From the NCBI GenBank assembly GCA_037013685.1, contig CM072885.1, positions 68,737,785 to 68,801,784 on the forward strand: DNA of 64,000 bases, read 5' to 3'. This DNA is from Acridotheres tristis. Taxonomy: Eukaryota > Chordata > Aves > Passeriformes > Sturnidae. The notes below the pieces were generated by a model. It was not told the origin of the DNA, did not search any database, and saw nothing but the letters and a program-made list of their open reading frames with translations. The translations under genes were made by a program, and so were the position numbers. This document shows positions 1-12,708 of this stretch, piece by piece (position 1 is the stretch's first letter; every line of letters begins with the position of its first letter).

Positions 1-3000
1 TGAAATGAAGTGGGGAATCCTTCAGCAGTGGGTGAAATAGCGATTCTATATTTTTGCTATTTTTTTAAATGATTTTTTTTCTTTATCCATTCCCTGCTTC
101 TCAGGAGTTGTTGTTATGCCAATGATTCAAAGATATTCGGGAGCTGTTGGATCTAAAGCAGTGTAGGACGCCAGAGTGCTCTTAAAAGGTGCAAGAAACC
201 TCAGCAATCAAATTTTTGTTTATTTGCCCAACAGAAAAATGGTGGTTTCCCTGCCACTTAGCAAAAATTCAACAGAGGAGTGCTGCAGTGAGGTCTTTTA
301 AAAGCAAAGGAGTCTTAAGTAATAAAAATATACCCAAGGGCATTTACTATTACTGTAAGAAATATTATCATAAATAAGCAGCACTATACGTGTCATTTGG
401 GAAATGAATTATCAAAACACTTTGTGCAATGTGCATTTGTGCCTGCTTTTGTGTTGGTGCCATTGGTTACTTAATACACAAGAAAATTCAAGAATTTTTC
501 CCATTTAATGATGAAAGAGCTGAGAAATGGCAATTTAACGTATAAATTTAGTATCTGAAGACTATAGTCACACAGACAAAGAAGTTCAGTGACTTCTGTG
601 AAGTTGTACTTAGTGTCCAACTAATGTTGAAAAAATGATAAAAATGGGCAAAAATATGAAAAAGATTTTGTTCATTGTAAATAATAACAAGATGGAAGCA
701 AAAATAAATGTTTCTGGACCTGAAAATTTTTAGAAATCTAAGATATTGCACTGAATGTATTGTAGACTTATTTTTTTTATTCTTTTATTTAATGACAAGC
801 TGAAATATTCTGAATGCAGGTGTTTTGACACCATAAAGTTGGGGTTTTTTATTCTTTCTGCCATTGATTTTTGGGATGGTTTGGTGTTTTGATCCAATCA
901 TTCATTGAGTATTTTGCCACAAACTGGCTCTACCTTGATCTTCTCCTGTCTCTTTCCCATCTCATGAAAACCAGAGTGAGTTTTCCCACTCGAGATACAG
1001 AGCTCACATGAAAATGTTCCTTAGTCTTGGCCTTGTAGCTGAATCAATGTGAACCTTTGATCTCTTGAAGGGAAGATGAACATAATGAGAAGACAAATAA
1101 AAATAGGTGATTTGGACCTAGTTTTCATGTTTCATGTATTCCTTAAGCAGCCAGTTCCTGTGTTTAATAATATGTTACAATTGGAAGATTAGAAAAAATT
1201 CTTGAAAGAGAATATAATATCACTATGAAATTTTGTAGGAGTATTAAATCCCCTTTCACTTTAAGGAATGTTGGACATATGAAATAAAGCAGAAATTTGA
1301 AAGTAGGATATCTGGTCACTGGTATCATGCAGCCACACAAAAATTGGTGTTATCAGATGCAGTTTTGATGAAAACACTGGAGAATTTTTTTTAATGAAAC
1401 TCTGTCATTTCAGAGAAAAGCAACAATCCTAAGATAGTAAATACAACTGTATTTGGAAGCCTGATGTTGCAGAATATTGGGTTTGAGTCCTTTTAGTTGG
1501 TTTTGAGGTTTTTTTCTGTCTTTTTTCCTTTTTTTAGAAATACTTATATCAGCTATTTAGATAACTGGAGAACTTGCTAGCACCACCTATTGGATGAGAA
1601 ATTTTCCTTAAATCTAAATAGCTCCCGTTAGTTTCTGTACCAAAAAAAAAAAAAAAAACCAACAAAACCACCGTGTATCTTTTTGAATCTGAAATGTCTC
1701 CAAGCAGTCAGCTTTCAAAAGGGCATTTTGTTTTGTCAGTCTTTCAATACATACAGTAATTTAATAATTAGTGGTGGGGACAGAGAAATTTCAGTGTTTC
1801 CTTGCTGCAGCACGAGGGTTTCATCTGCTGGGAGTGCACCTAAAGCTGCTGATTGTTCAGAGGCTGAGCACACCAACACTCAGCTGTCACTCCGAGGACA
1901 GGAGGAAGTGCTGGGAGCTCCAGGCATCCATTATTTTTTATCCAAAAATTGCTTTTTGTTAAACGGTTTGTACTCATCTTCTCATAAATAAAAGGTGTTC
2001 GGGGAGGGGAGGAACAAACAAGACAAACCCTCCTGCCTGAGCTGTTTTCTTTGACAAACCCTTGCACTGAGCTAAAGCCTCAGCTCTGCAGTGCTATATT
2101 TAAAATAGAGCTTTGCTTTTCACTGCTTTTTAAAAATAGATTATTTATCCTTCCATATCCACGAACACAACTGACTCGACAGGCACAAAGAATAGTTACT
2201 TAATTCCCCTCCTACTCTCTTGTTTCTTCCCTATTAACATTATCTCCTTGGTAACACATCCCATGAATTGTGTCTATGATATGCCAGCTACTGCAGTTTT
2301 AGTGTCTTGCTACTTAAATGTGTTTGGATTTTGTCTCTGAGGTCCCACCCTAAATGGTGGCATTTTTTTATGGTCTTTCCTGAGTGTGTTCAAGGTTTTT
2401 TTTGTGTTGGTTGACCCCAGATGTAACGTGACCCCTGCCACTGAAATGAATGACAGGAACTTAATTGAGCCTGAATTTCTCAGAAGTTTTTCTTTTTTTA
2501 ATCTTATTGTAATATCTACAACTGATCAGATGCATATTTTTAGTACAGTAAGTAATATCTCACCCAAATATATGTTTGTGTATAAACTTAAAAGGAAAGA
2601 CTCTCATTTTTCCCCCCACATTACTTTTGCACAAGAGCCTACAGCCTTTTGTTTTAAATATTTGATAATGTGTAATCAGAATCCATCTGAGCCTAAAGCA
2701 TTACCACTTTTAATATCAATTATATTCTCCTTCGAAGGGGGCTGATCAGACATGTTTATATATAATATTTTGAGAATTAGAGAGTGTGCTTTTTTTCTTA
2801 AATGTGTACATTCTGTATAGGGCTCCTCACAGCTGCTGAAAAACTGGATAACTATTTGGGATGGGATAACATTAATCTCTGCAAATCTCTATGTTGACAT
2901 TGACACGAGGCTATATGAAATTATTGGTTTCAGTGTCAAATAGAGAACCTCTAACTTCTGTGGCTAATTAAAAGTAATTTTCATCCTGGAGATCTTTCTC

Positions 3001-5087
3001 TTTCACCTACTAAAATGTTATTAAATGGCTTCCCAGAGAAATACAGGGACCCAGAAGTTACATCCAGGTTGTCAAACCTCTCCATTGGGAACGAGCTCCC
3101 TTTTCAATGACAAATTCCAGTTTCATTGATTCAGAATTTTCTGGCAACAAATAACTACGTTGACTAGTTAAAAATTCACTCAACTCTGCTAAAAATCTCC
3201 CTTCCTTTTATAGTAATGAGCAAGGGTGAAGAAGTGGAGATAGTTGAGTAGGAGCTCACCTCCTTGGGTGTGCCCTGTCAAGCAGAAGTCTCTGGAACAG
3301 CTTTGGATACCTTTGCAATACAATACGAACTATTTATATTCACTTTCTATAATAATAATATTTTTTTTATATTATATCATTTCTATAGTAATATGTATAG
3401 TCACTTTATATTTTATAATAGAAAAACGAGGTAATAATGGAAGTAATCTGTATAAAATACATAAATATAAATAGTCACAAAGCAGAACTCAATCCAGTGC
3501 AGATTCCAAACTGCCAGAAATGCACAGCAGCGATCTGGAGACACTTCAGAGGGCAATGCTGTAATTTAATGCCGAGATAATCCCGGTGAGATAAGGGAGT
3601 AATTGTCGTGTTAGGGGAAAGGGCTTGGCGTGGATAACCTGTTAACAGCACTGGTATGTCCCAGGTGCTAAAAGCAGTTTAACAACCCAGCTGAGCCAGT
3701 GTGGCTGTGCCTGCTCCTGTCCTGGTGGCAGCCAACGTGTCACAAACACAAACGAAGAGTCAAACACATTTTGGCATCAAGAAGGCTGGATCGTGTTGGG
3801 CTGCCCCATTTGTCTTCCCTCATTTATTCATTGGTGAGAAAACTGATGCTCGTCTGTATGTGCAGCATCCAGAAAACAGCAATTGTTTCTTGGCAAATAG
3901 GTGAAGAAACCACTCCAGTGTTAAAAGGCTGGGAGTGGTGTTGTGGGAAGTAAAGATATGCTTCAAAGTATGATTTTTTGAAGGCTTATGCATTTATTTG
4001 TTTTGTCATTTTCAACACTTTCCATGCCAGGTGGGGATAAGAGCCCTTATTCCAGTACCTTGTACACCTGTGAACACTTTTAGTTAAGTAACCTTTATTT
4101 GCTTAGTCAAAGAGGGGTTTATTTTTGAGTTAGTAGGAATATCCTCAAGATACAAGTGCTTTGGTTTGCAAGCCTGATATTCAATAACCTTTATGCTTTG
4201 AGACTGGCAAGGTGGTCTCTGTGCTTGGGAATGAGAGAAGGTGGGAAGGGAAGGATGGACAGAGAGGAGAAACAATTTTTAGCTTTTTAAATGATTGGCT
4301 TAAAGATGATTAATAAACCATGCTGGGGACAGGTATTTAAGAAAACCTATTAATCTACACCCCTAAATAGCTAGGGAGGCCAATTTTTTTGCTGGGAAGA
4401 GGGATATCAGAGGGTTTTTGAGATGTATAAACCAGGCTCCTGCAACTTGGCTGCTCTGAACTTCGAGGAAGGAGCATTTGTGGAGTAAGGTGCCCAAAAA
4501 TCTGTGTCAGTGCTTCTCAGGAACGACTTGTGAATGACCCTGTGATCTCAAAAGTAGGAAAGGAATGGGAATGGAAAGAGACATGATCAAGGAAAAAAAA
4601 CGTTGATAATGTAGAGCAGGCAAGTTGAATTTTATCTGGAAATTTTTTAAACTCATTTATTTGCTGTCATTTGAGGTGTCTAAATTCCTAATCACCCACA
4701 AAGAGGAGGAAGGGGAGAAGGGGGAATTATCCCCCCCGGTGCTGTCAGCACTGAGAGCTGCACTATCGACAAGGAACATTTACCAGCTGTGCTTAAAGGG
4801 TGGTTCCTTCAGCAGCCAGCTTGGCTGGGTTATAAATGAGACAGAATCCTTCACACCAGCTCAGCCCCACAAACAGAAAGCCTTTGATGGAAGCAGTTAG
4901 GAGGTCCCACATTGGTAGCAGGGTTTTCTTGTGATGCCATCACCTATTTGGAGAGCAGGAGGGATGCCCAGAAGGGTCGGGTTGCAGGCAGGAAGGTGGT
5001 GAGCAGGGCTGGGGTTTGGCTGCAGAGGAGCACTGATGTCATGTGCTGCTTCAGTCCACCTTCTGGGAACCAGGGCAGGCTGATGGC

Positions 5088-5092
<5 letters not shown>
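1..5092. other. Non-coding, AT-rich sequence
   Basis: I see no exon, RNA gene or recognisable transposon here. The longest open frame (2386-2745, plus, 119 codons) has no recognisable domain. A 17-base A tract lies at 1642-1658, and a very AT-rich patch with ATA/TAA runs at about 3334-3480. Old, unrecognisable repeats may be present. Confidence 0.7.

Positions 5093-5126
<34 letters not shown>
5093..5126. repeat. Poly(T) tract, 34 bases
   Basis: An uninterrupted run of 34 T is directly visible and is the longest homopolymer in the window. Read on the minus strand it is a poly(A) run, which could be the tail of a retroposed copy, but I recognise no retrocopy body beside it. It lies just before the unusual AT-rich block at about 5,160. 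Its assembled length may be unreliable. Confidence 0.95.
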
Positions 5127-5132
<6 letters not shown>

Positions 5133-5159
5133 AATTACTCTCAAATTTCAAGAGACCCT

Positions 5160-5960
5160 TTTGGTACAAGATACTTGTAAATCAGAAGTCTCTCTGAATT
5201 CTTCAGTGAGAAATCAGAGTGCAGGGATTGAATTAAAACCTTTAGAATGGATTGAAGTATGTTAAGCCACTCACACATAAAGTAGAGGTGTAAGTTTAAG
5301 TTTTAGAATAAGTTTTAAGTGCTTTAAAGAATAAAAGTCTTAGATACCAGTGTAGAAGCATGAATTCTAGTGAAAGTTGAAAAACATAGTGCTAGATACT
5401 AGTGTTCAAAATAAGCTTCCATAGAGGCTTCAAGAACACAGTTTTAAACATAATAAAAGCATAGTAAGAATATTGTGTCCATTTTTTAGACAGAACAAGA
5501 CAAACCATATGTTTTGTTTATATGTAACCTGGTGTGCTAAAAACCTATAATTTTAACAAGTTAAAAAGAGAGAGTTCAAATTTGTGTTTTTAGCTTGTTA
5601 AATAATTTGTGTATAAAAATCTGTGCATTAAAAAGAGCTTGGCTTTTACTCTCTTGCTCCTTCTCTCTCACTTCTCTCCTCACCACCATCATCATCACCC
5701 AAAAAATAATAGGAGCTGCTGCAACATCAGCCCTCCCAAGACCTCGATGAAAGCAGCTTCTAATGGAAAACCTCCAATTAAAATGGAAGCCTCTAATTGA
5801 AACTTCTATTTAAAACTCTTTACCAAAAACTTTTAACATAAACTTTAACACTTATAACTCTTTACCTTTCAAAACTAGTGTACCTTTATGATAAACAACT
5901 TTACAACAGCTAATAACTACTCAACTCTTTTACAAAAAAAACAACCACAATCTAAGATAC
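5160..5960. mobile_element. AT-rich block, possible LTR or other interspersed repeat
   Basis: This block of about 800 bp differs in texture from its flanks. It is built from short A/T-rich words such as TTTAAGTTTTAG and ACTTTTAACATAAAC. A TATA-like box (TATAAAA, 5612-5618) is followed closely by ATTAAA (about 5628) and then a pyrimidine-rich stretch (about 5640-5690). That order resembles the U3-R junction of an LTR. The word AAGATAC flanks it at about 5168-5174 and 5954-5960, which could be a target duplication or chance. It resembles an LTR I associate with songbirds, but only from memory. No retroviral coding sequence is present. The orientation and exact ends are uncertain. Confidence 0.4.
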
Positions 5961-8385
5961 AATTTTGGCTTTTATGATTAGCTGCAGGGGAAGCTATGAC
6001 TGTGGTTTTCTAAATTCAGGCGTGCCAAAGGTTTGCTGAGCTGTGATATTTTCAGAAGTTCCCAGACTGGTTTAGTGCCAGGCTTAATTTAAACCTCAGC
6101 ACAAGCTTTGCAGCTGAGCTGTTGGGTGTTATCACCAAGGCCACGAGTTTGACCTGTTATAATTTTGTCAGTGTTCAGTGGGGGATGTCCTGTGGGGTCC
6201 TGAATCAGGCAGAGAACATTATAACCACACCTGCAGGGTTTCACCTGTGAGCACATCTCAGGTTGGCAAGCTCTGTGTGCTGTCCACGTGCATTTTGCTT
6301 ATGTTTTTGTATTAGTCTGGAGCTGTTTGGACAAGTGGAAAAAGCAGAAGCCTGAGAGAGCTTACAGGGATAGCACAAGATTATAATTTGCTTGAGTGGC
6401 AAGTGAAAGGGCTCATCCAGGTGTCAAGGAGGATCTGAAGAGCATTAACAGGAATGAAGAAATTGGGTCAGACAATCTGCAGCCCAAGCAACAAGGACAA
6501 GATTTTTATTTTTTTCTGCCTTCCAGCTTCAGGAACTATTCTGAAGGCAGAGCTTTGTGAGTCAGGGATTTAATCTGGGCAGTATAGTTATTGTTTTTCT
6601 CAGGAGTCCCACCAACATCAATGTTCAAAGCTGTTTCCCAGACAGAAATTGCAAAAAAATACTTAACAAAGGGTGACAATGGAAGCTTCACATGAACCTG
6701 CTGACAAAAGTAATTAAGGGACAATTTAGGTAAAGTGCAAAATTGCATTCGAAAAAGGTATATAAAAGAAGAAATAGTGCAAGTTAATGTAAACCAGAAT
6801 TTGTACAGTTTTCTTTTTTGGTTTTAAGAAATTCCTAGTCATGTACAGTAAAGCATTCCTTAGTCCTGTTGTGTTCTATTCTCTGAGGGAATTCCCCTGT
6901 TAGGTAGCTATGATTGAACACAATAAATTGCCCAAGGTGACATCCTTAATGGACTAAAATAATTGCTTTTTATAAATATTTTGAATACAAGCAGAAATTG
7001 CCCTTTGATTTACAAATTTTCCCCAGATTACCATCAGCACTTATAAAATAAATGTCCATAACATTCAGGAATTGTAATGAGTACTTAAGATATGCCATGA
7101 AGGGGAATGCAGGCTGGCAATCAGTCCTCTTCAGCAGGATAAGAAAATGCATAAGGACTTGATGCCAAATTTTTCACTAGGGATAGCAAAAGAAAATATT
7201 GCACTGTTCACCTCTCAGTGCATCGACTACAGATAGGTCAATGACAAGTTTCTTAGGTGCAAGTTAATAATGAATTAATGTATCTCTGGACCTCCAGGGT
7301 TGCTGGAGACCTAAGAGAACACAGGATCAGTTTCTGGCTGCTGGTGAAACCCCAGAGCAGTGCACAGGGGCAGGAATCCTGTACACACACACACACATCT
7401 GTGCCAATCCCATTCTCATTCAGGAAAGTCATTTTCCCTGCTTCATTTTATGTGAACTTACATCTGTATTGAGCTCCAGTCCTCAAATGTTCTGCAGCAC
7501 TCGCTCCTGGTTCTGGTTTGTGGGTCAGAACCCCCATTCTGAGTTTGTGTGCTCACTGGGAAGGCTCCCACGTGTGGAACTTTGCAGTTCCCCTCTGCCC
7601 AGGCTCAGCACAATACAGCAGGTTTTGCTCCATTTCCCAAATTTATTCCCAAACCTTTCAAATGCCACTGCTCGTAATATGCTTCTAAAAGCAAGACTTG
7701 TATGAAAAAAATGAAGTATAATGTAAGAGGAAAGGGTTTTTAATAAATTAAGGTGTACACATCAAACTTTGCAATGTTCTTAAAGGCCCTTTTCCCAAAG
7801 GAAGGGCATATTTCCCAAGAATTCTCATGAAATGTCTGGGGACACCAGACTGTTCCATGGGAATGCATGCTGGAAAATGTTATCTGCCAAGATGAAGTTT
7901 TTTGTGTTAATACTTCAGCAGCTCTTGTTGGCTCCTTCTATTCCTTTTGGTAGCTGAGCAGGATATAGGTTAGCTCCACTCAGGGTTAAAGCACGACCAG
8001 GGATTTTGTGTTATCAGGTATTTTTTGAGAGAATGTTGTTGATTTCCTTCTTACCTGTATGCAGCTCAGTCTGCCTTGAATCAATTCCTCATTTACCTAA
8101 GTCAGTCCCTTTGCTAAGGTCACTTTGTACCTCAGACGGGATAGATTTCAAGGAAGAAGGCAAGGATTTATGTTTTTTAAAGTAATTTAAAAACTTCTGA
8201 AGCAAGAGCTGTTGTTTATTCTGCAGCAAGTGTACTAACATGCTATTGGAAATGTTTTTTTTCTTCTCTTTCATAACCTGCTGATAACTTTTCCATCTAG
8301 GCATTACATCACATCAATTTGTAACCAACAGAATTACTGTTTTCTGTGGGAACATAAATTCCTCATGTTCTGTTTCTTGGGTTTG
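5961..8385. other. Non-coding sequence
   Basis: I see no gene or transposon. Open frames here are 78 codons or shorter and do not resemble known proteins. A short (AC)7 run lies at 7383-7397. Confidence 0.7.
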
Positions 8386-8425
8386 TTTTTTTTTTTTTTT
8401 TTTTTTTTTGTTGTTGTTTTTTTTT
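8386..8425. repeat. Poly(T) with GTT interruption
   Basis: A run of 24 T (8386-8409) is followed by GTTGTTG and a further nine T. It is a simple repeat. No retrocopy body is recognisable on either side. Confidence 0.9.
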
Positions 8426-11400
8426 ACTTTTGAACACACTGCAAATCAATTCTGTATGAACACTGCCTATCTAAAAGCATGCTAGATCTTCTGAGAATAT
8501 CTATAAATCCTCCTCTTCCCAGCATTGCTAGTGGGGCTCGAAATAGAAACTGAGAAAATGAGGAGTGTGGTCTGCTAATGCCTTTGTCACTTTGAGAGCA
8601 GCCTGCTTTGATGAGCTCTAGGTGAGGCTGCATTTAAAAGCTGTTTGGAGGTTGCAGGAAGAAATTTATTTTTTTATTTCTTTAATGAATGTGTTGGCCC
8701 TGTCCTCCTCAATCCAAACCCTCCTGTGAATTGTTTGCTTTCTGGGCAAACTTTCTCTAGTTTGGATCTACTCTTTGAGAAAGTTACTCACTTTTCACAA
8801 TGTTTGGATATGATAGGCAGCAATGCTATATAAAGGGGGAGGGAGTGAGCAAGTGAAGGATCTTGGCTGGTCAGACTTTCTAAAGTCTCTTTCTTCATTT
8901 GCTCAAGAATTGCAGTACTGGGCCAATAAGCAGAAGATTATGTAAATCTCCCATTCCAAGTGTAAAATGCCTCCTTGTGCAGCTTATTTAACTTGAGGTA
9001 TGCTTGGGTAGGCTTGATTTTGTTTCAAACAAATAGAAATAATTCCATTACTGTTGGGTGATACCACAGACACTGAGGTGTAGATCTCTAGCCTAGGATT
9101 CTGATTAAATTCTAAGAGATGTTGGTGTTTTACAGACTGTTGGAAGGAAACAAAAGCTGCAGGAAGGAGGCAAAACACGTAGCCTTTCATGGGTTAAAAA
9201 TAAAACTCGAAGAAATATTGTGAATTTACTCACCAAAGTTTTTCAGACCTATTTTTGGCCGTTTGAACATGTTGACTCTTACATAAGGTTCATTCAGAAT
9301 ATACAAACTGTTCGGTAAATATTCCCAAATGTGAAAACTCAGATTTCTTTCATCCATTTTGTGTCTTTCACATTTGAAAGCTGGCCATGGTAGGATTTTG
9401 GACACATTTCTGCAATAACTGCATGAAATTCTAGCATAGATTCACAAGCACACATATATTAATAATGTTGCAGTGAAGTTAGGTCTTGGGCAGGAAGAGA
9501 GAGATAATTTGATGTGTGTGTGTTTAAATAAGCTCTGTATCTTGACAAATTTAACTTTTTGTCAAATATTTTTGGTGTCATGTCTACCACACTGCAAAGC
9601 TGGTGCTATGCTGATGAGTTTTGCAATACTTGATCACAGAGCTGCTCCTTGATCAGTTTAAGCAAGGAAATGTCTGATTTCCTGCTCGGGGCTGTGCTTG
9701 CACATCAGACTTTGCACAGGGCAAAGCTGATTTTTAGCAGCTGCCCAGAGAGGCAGAGGTTGCACTGGAGCCCAGCCTCATGCCCCTGAGTTTCTCTGCC
9801 AGCAGAGGAAAACCAGAATCTGACCAGAACCTGTTGAGGAGCTCTGGTCTCAAGTGCAAGCCTGAGCTCTCTGGTGCCATGAGGTGATAACCACATTTTC
9901 TCTGTTTCCATAAGATGTTGAGGGTGCCTTTGACTGCAAAAGTGCAGCTCAGGCCCTTTATGCAGACAAGGCTGCAGCTTCCAAAAAAGGGAACTTTTTA
10001 TCCCCCTCCTCACTGAAAATTACCTAACACTTGAAAATCTAAATTGTCTTTTATTCAGTTTTATTCAGTTTCAGTCTTTTACTCATTCTTGGCTCCAACT
10101 AATTTTAGGTGTAACTTCAGTATGAGTTTGCATTTTGTTGAAGACCAAAACTCCAGGAGAGCCATGGGGTTGATTTGAGGAGGGCTGATGTTGGGGCAAT
10201 AGATGTTATTCCATTTTATATCTGGAACACTGCAGTGCAGTTAGGGTTAGCCTGGAATATTTAGGTTAAAGGAAATCTCTTTTGCTATACTTCTTTCTAT
10301 TTAACTTCTACATACTGAAGTTTGACCTAGCTTCCTCTTGTTTATGAAAAAAGTTCTCTGCAGCTATTTGGTGACACCCCTAAAGGATAAAATGAGTGTC
10401 CTGACACCCATACCTTCCATTTGACCACTACCTACATTAAATTCCACTGATCTGCAGCACTGTGTAAGAGATGTTGCTGTCTCCAGTAAGAAAAAGGAGA
10501 TGAAATTCCAGACCAGCTTGCCTCAGGTTCTGCTTCCTCCATGCAGAATTAAGAGCCAGCCTAAATATTTCCAAGCATACACAGAATAAATAATAAGGTA
10601 GGGGAAGTGCTGGAGAGATTTAAAACAAAACAAAGCTTTTCCAGTCCTGCCAAGTTAAATAATTCTAAATACTTTTTCCGTTCAAGAAACAAAGTTAAAG
10701 ACCAGCATTGCAAATAAGCAAATATCTCTGGAGCATTAATCCTGCTCCCATTCAAGTCTAGTTCAATCTGTGGGCTAGATGATCTAAGATTACTCAAAGG
10801 GATCACGACTGGGCAAAAAGCACTAAAGGTAACTCTAACATCAGAGACAGAGGGCTCTCAACCTCCTCTTTTGTAACCTGGACAATCCCAACGAGTAGTG
10901 TGGTGCAGGGAGAAAAAAACATGGAGGAAAAAAAAAAATTAAAAATTGTAAGGCCCAGGCTAAAATAGCATTTAGTGAAAACAAATGTTGACCAAAACCA
11001 AGGCTCAATGCTCATAACAAACATCTGAAACGTGAGGAAACGTGGGCTCCTGGGTGACTCACATATGCATCAGAGGAAGCCAATTCCAAACCCATTTTTG
11101 CTGGTGTCTGGAGGGGACTGTGTGCAGGATGATGATTTTGGGGTCACACCCTGGGTGAAGGAGGGAGCCACTTTTGGGGGGAGATGCTGTGCCTGGAGCT
11201 GGCAGCAGCTGTGGGTTGAGTTAAGGCTGCACAGAGATGCTCCTCTGTGAGTTTTGGGGCAGGGAAAAGCAGCAGCTCCCTTGGTGTGCCAGCCCTGCCT
11301 GACCCTTCTCTGCCACCTGCTTCCTTTGTAATCAGGAAACTCTTCTGCTCTGTAGATTTCTGGGAAAATGATCAATTCTGCATGGAGATTTTGATTATAA

Positions 11401-12520
11401 AATGCATATTAAATATGTAAATACATATGCATGTATATACACACACACTATTTTTTTCCCTGAAATATTAGCAATTTTCTAATAAAATATTTTCTTATGG
11501 AGAAAACGACAGTTTTGCCTATATTTCTTGGTTTTTCTTTTTGGAATTGAAAATGGCATTTTACTGTAGAGGTACAAGCTGCTGAACCAAAATGTTTTAG
11601 GTCAATGTGATGTTAACCCTTGTTCACCCGAATTTCTGTGGTCCCATGTGAGTGTTCCTATTGAGATGGTGCATGTCTCTGTTCCCTTCCTGGTTTAAGC
11701 CCTTCCTTTGGGCTTTCTCAGTTGTGATACCCTTTGTTTGACCATTAAAACACTCACAAATTCCATGCAAAAAAAAAAAAAATTATTCAACCTATAGCTC
11801 TGTGTTTCAATTTGACATTAAGGACCCAAAAAAAGCCTTTCAAATTTTCTGGTACTTCATGTTCTGCAAAACATGCATGACGTTTTGGCTTTTTGACTGA
11901 GTTTTGGCATACTGCTTGGATAAAAAAGCCAGAAATATTGAGTGACATGCTGAACTTCCCACTTTTGACTAGTTCTTGTCTGTTTATTCCTGCCTTGGTG
12001 TACTCAGTCTGCTCTGCAGCATTACAAAACCCCGTATTTCACACCAGTCAGGGCATGTCAATAGTAATTTCTGTGTATCCCTACCAGAACAGAAGGAACC
12101 CTGGGCTGCCCAGCTCGTAGTAAACAGTGAGTAGCACATGGCAGGTGCTGGTGGCAGTGGCATCACAGCATCCTCAGTGCAGGGTCAGCAGCGACCTGGG
12201 TGACTTAGAGCCCATCTGATCTCTCTCATCACATCACAACATCTCAGAAATTTATCTGTTCCATCAGCTTTATCTGCACAATCTCAGCTCTCAAACCAAA
12301 CTGCTGCTGCTTTACTTTTCCTTTTTATTTATTTTTTTCTTCCCACCCACCCCATCTCCCCATCTCCCCAGCATCCCATTTTCTCTTCACCTCTGTGACT
12401 GTCACTGGATGTGACTTTCTGTTACTTCTGTGCTGGACTCATACATTTTCCTGAATATATTCTCCTGAATATTTGCATGTTGTCAAATATTTCAGCCAAG
12501 GTCACACATCTCTATGTTAA
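8426..12520. other. Non-coding sequence with one TATA-like site
   Basis: I recognise no exon or transposon. A TATA-like sequence lies at 8827 (separate entry). A G-rich patch runs at about 11,030-11,330 without CpG enrichment, and an A tract of 14 lies at 11769-11782. The 101-102 codon frames at 9705-10013 and 11070-11375 (both minus) have no domain signature. Confidence 0.65.
8825..8839 (+). promoter_or_regulatory. TATA-box-like sequence
   Basis: The sequence GCTATATAAAGGGGG matches a strong TATA box with the G-rich downstream edge typical of such boxes. A start site would be expected about 30 bases further on, near 8858. I see no clear CCAAT or GC box upstream and no exon downstream, so function is doubtful. 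Confidence 0.25.
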
Positions 12521-12708
12521 TTTTTTTTTTTTTTTTGAGAAACAAGAGTTCTGCCCAGATAGTGCCTTTTTTTTTTTTTTTTTTTTGTGTGTATGACTAG
12601 GACATTTTCTACCTTCTTAATGAGACTTTTAGTAGCAAAATAACATTCAGCTTCTAGGTCCCATGCAAAATACCCTTGAGACACAGCTGCACAAGCAAAA
12701 AAAAAAAA
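12521..12708. repeat. Cluster of homopolymer tracts (T16, T20, A12)
   Basis: A run of 16 T (12521-12536), one of 20 T (12567-12586) and one of 12 A (12697-12708) fall within 190 bases. The T20 and A12 tracts are in opposite sense and could base-pair over a gap of about 110 bases. No retrocopy body is recognisable between them. Confidence 0.85.

Noticed and set aside
10238..10251. Telomere-like TTAGGGTTAG
   Set aside because: It is a single partial repeat and is not evidence of an interstitial telomere.
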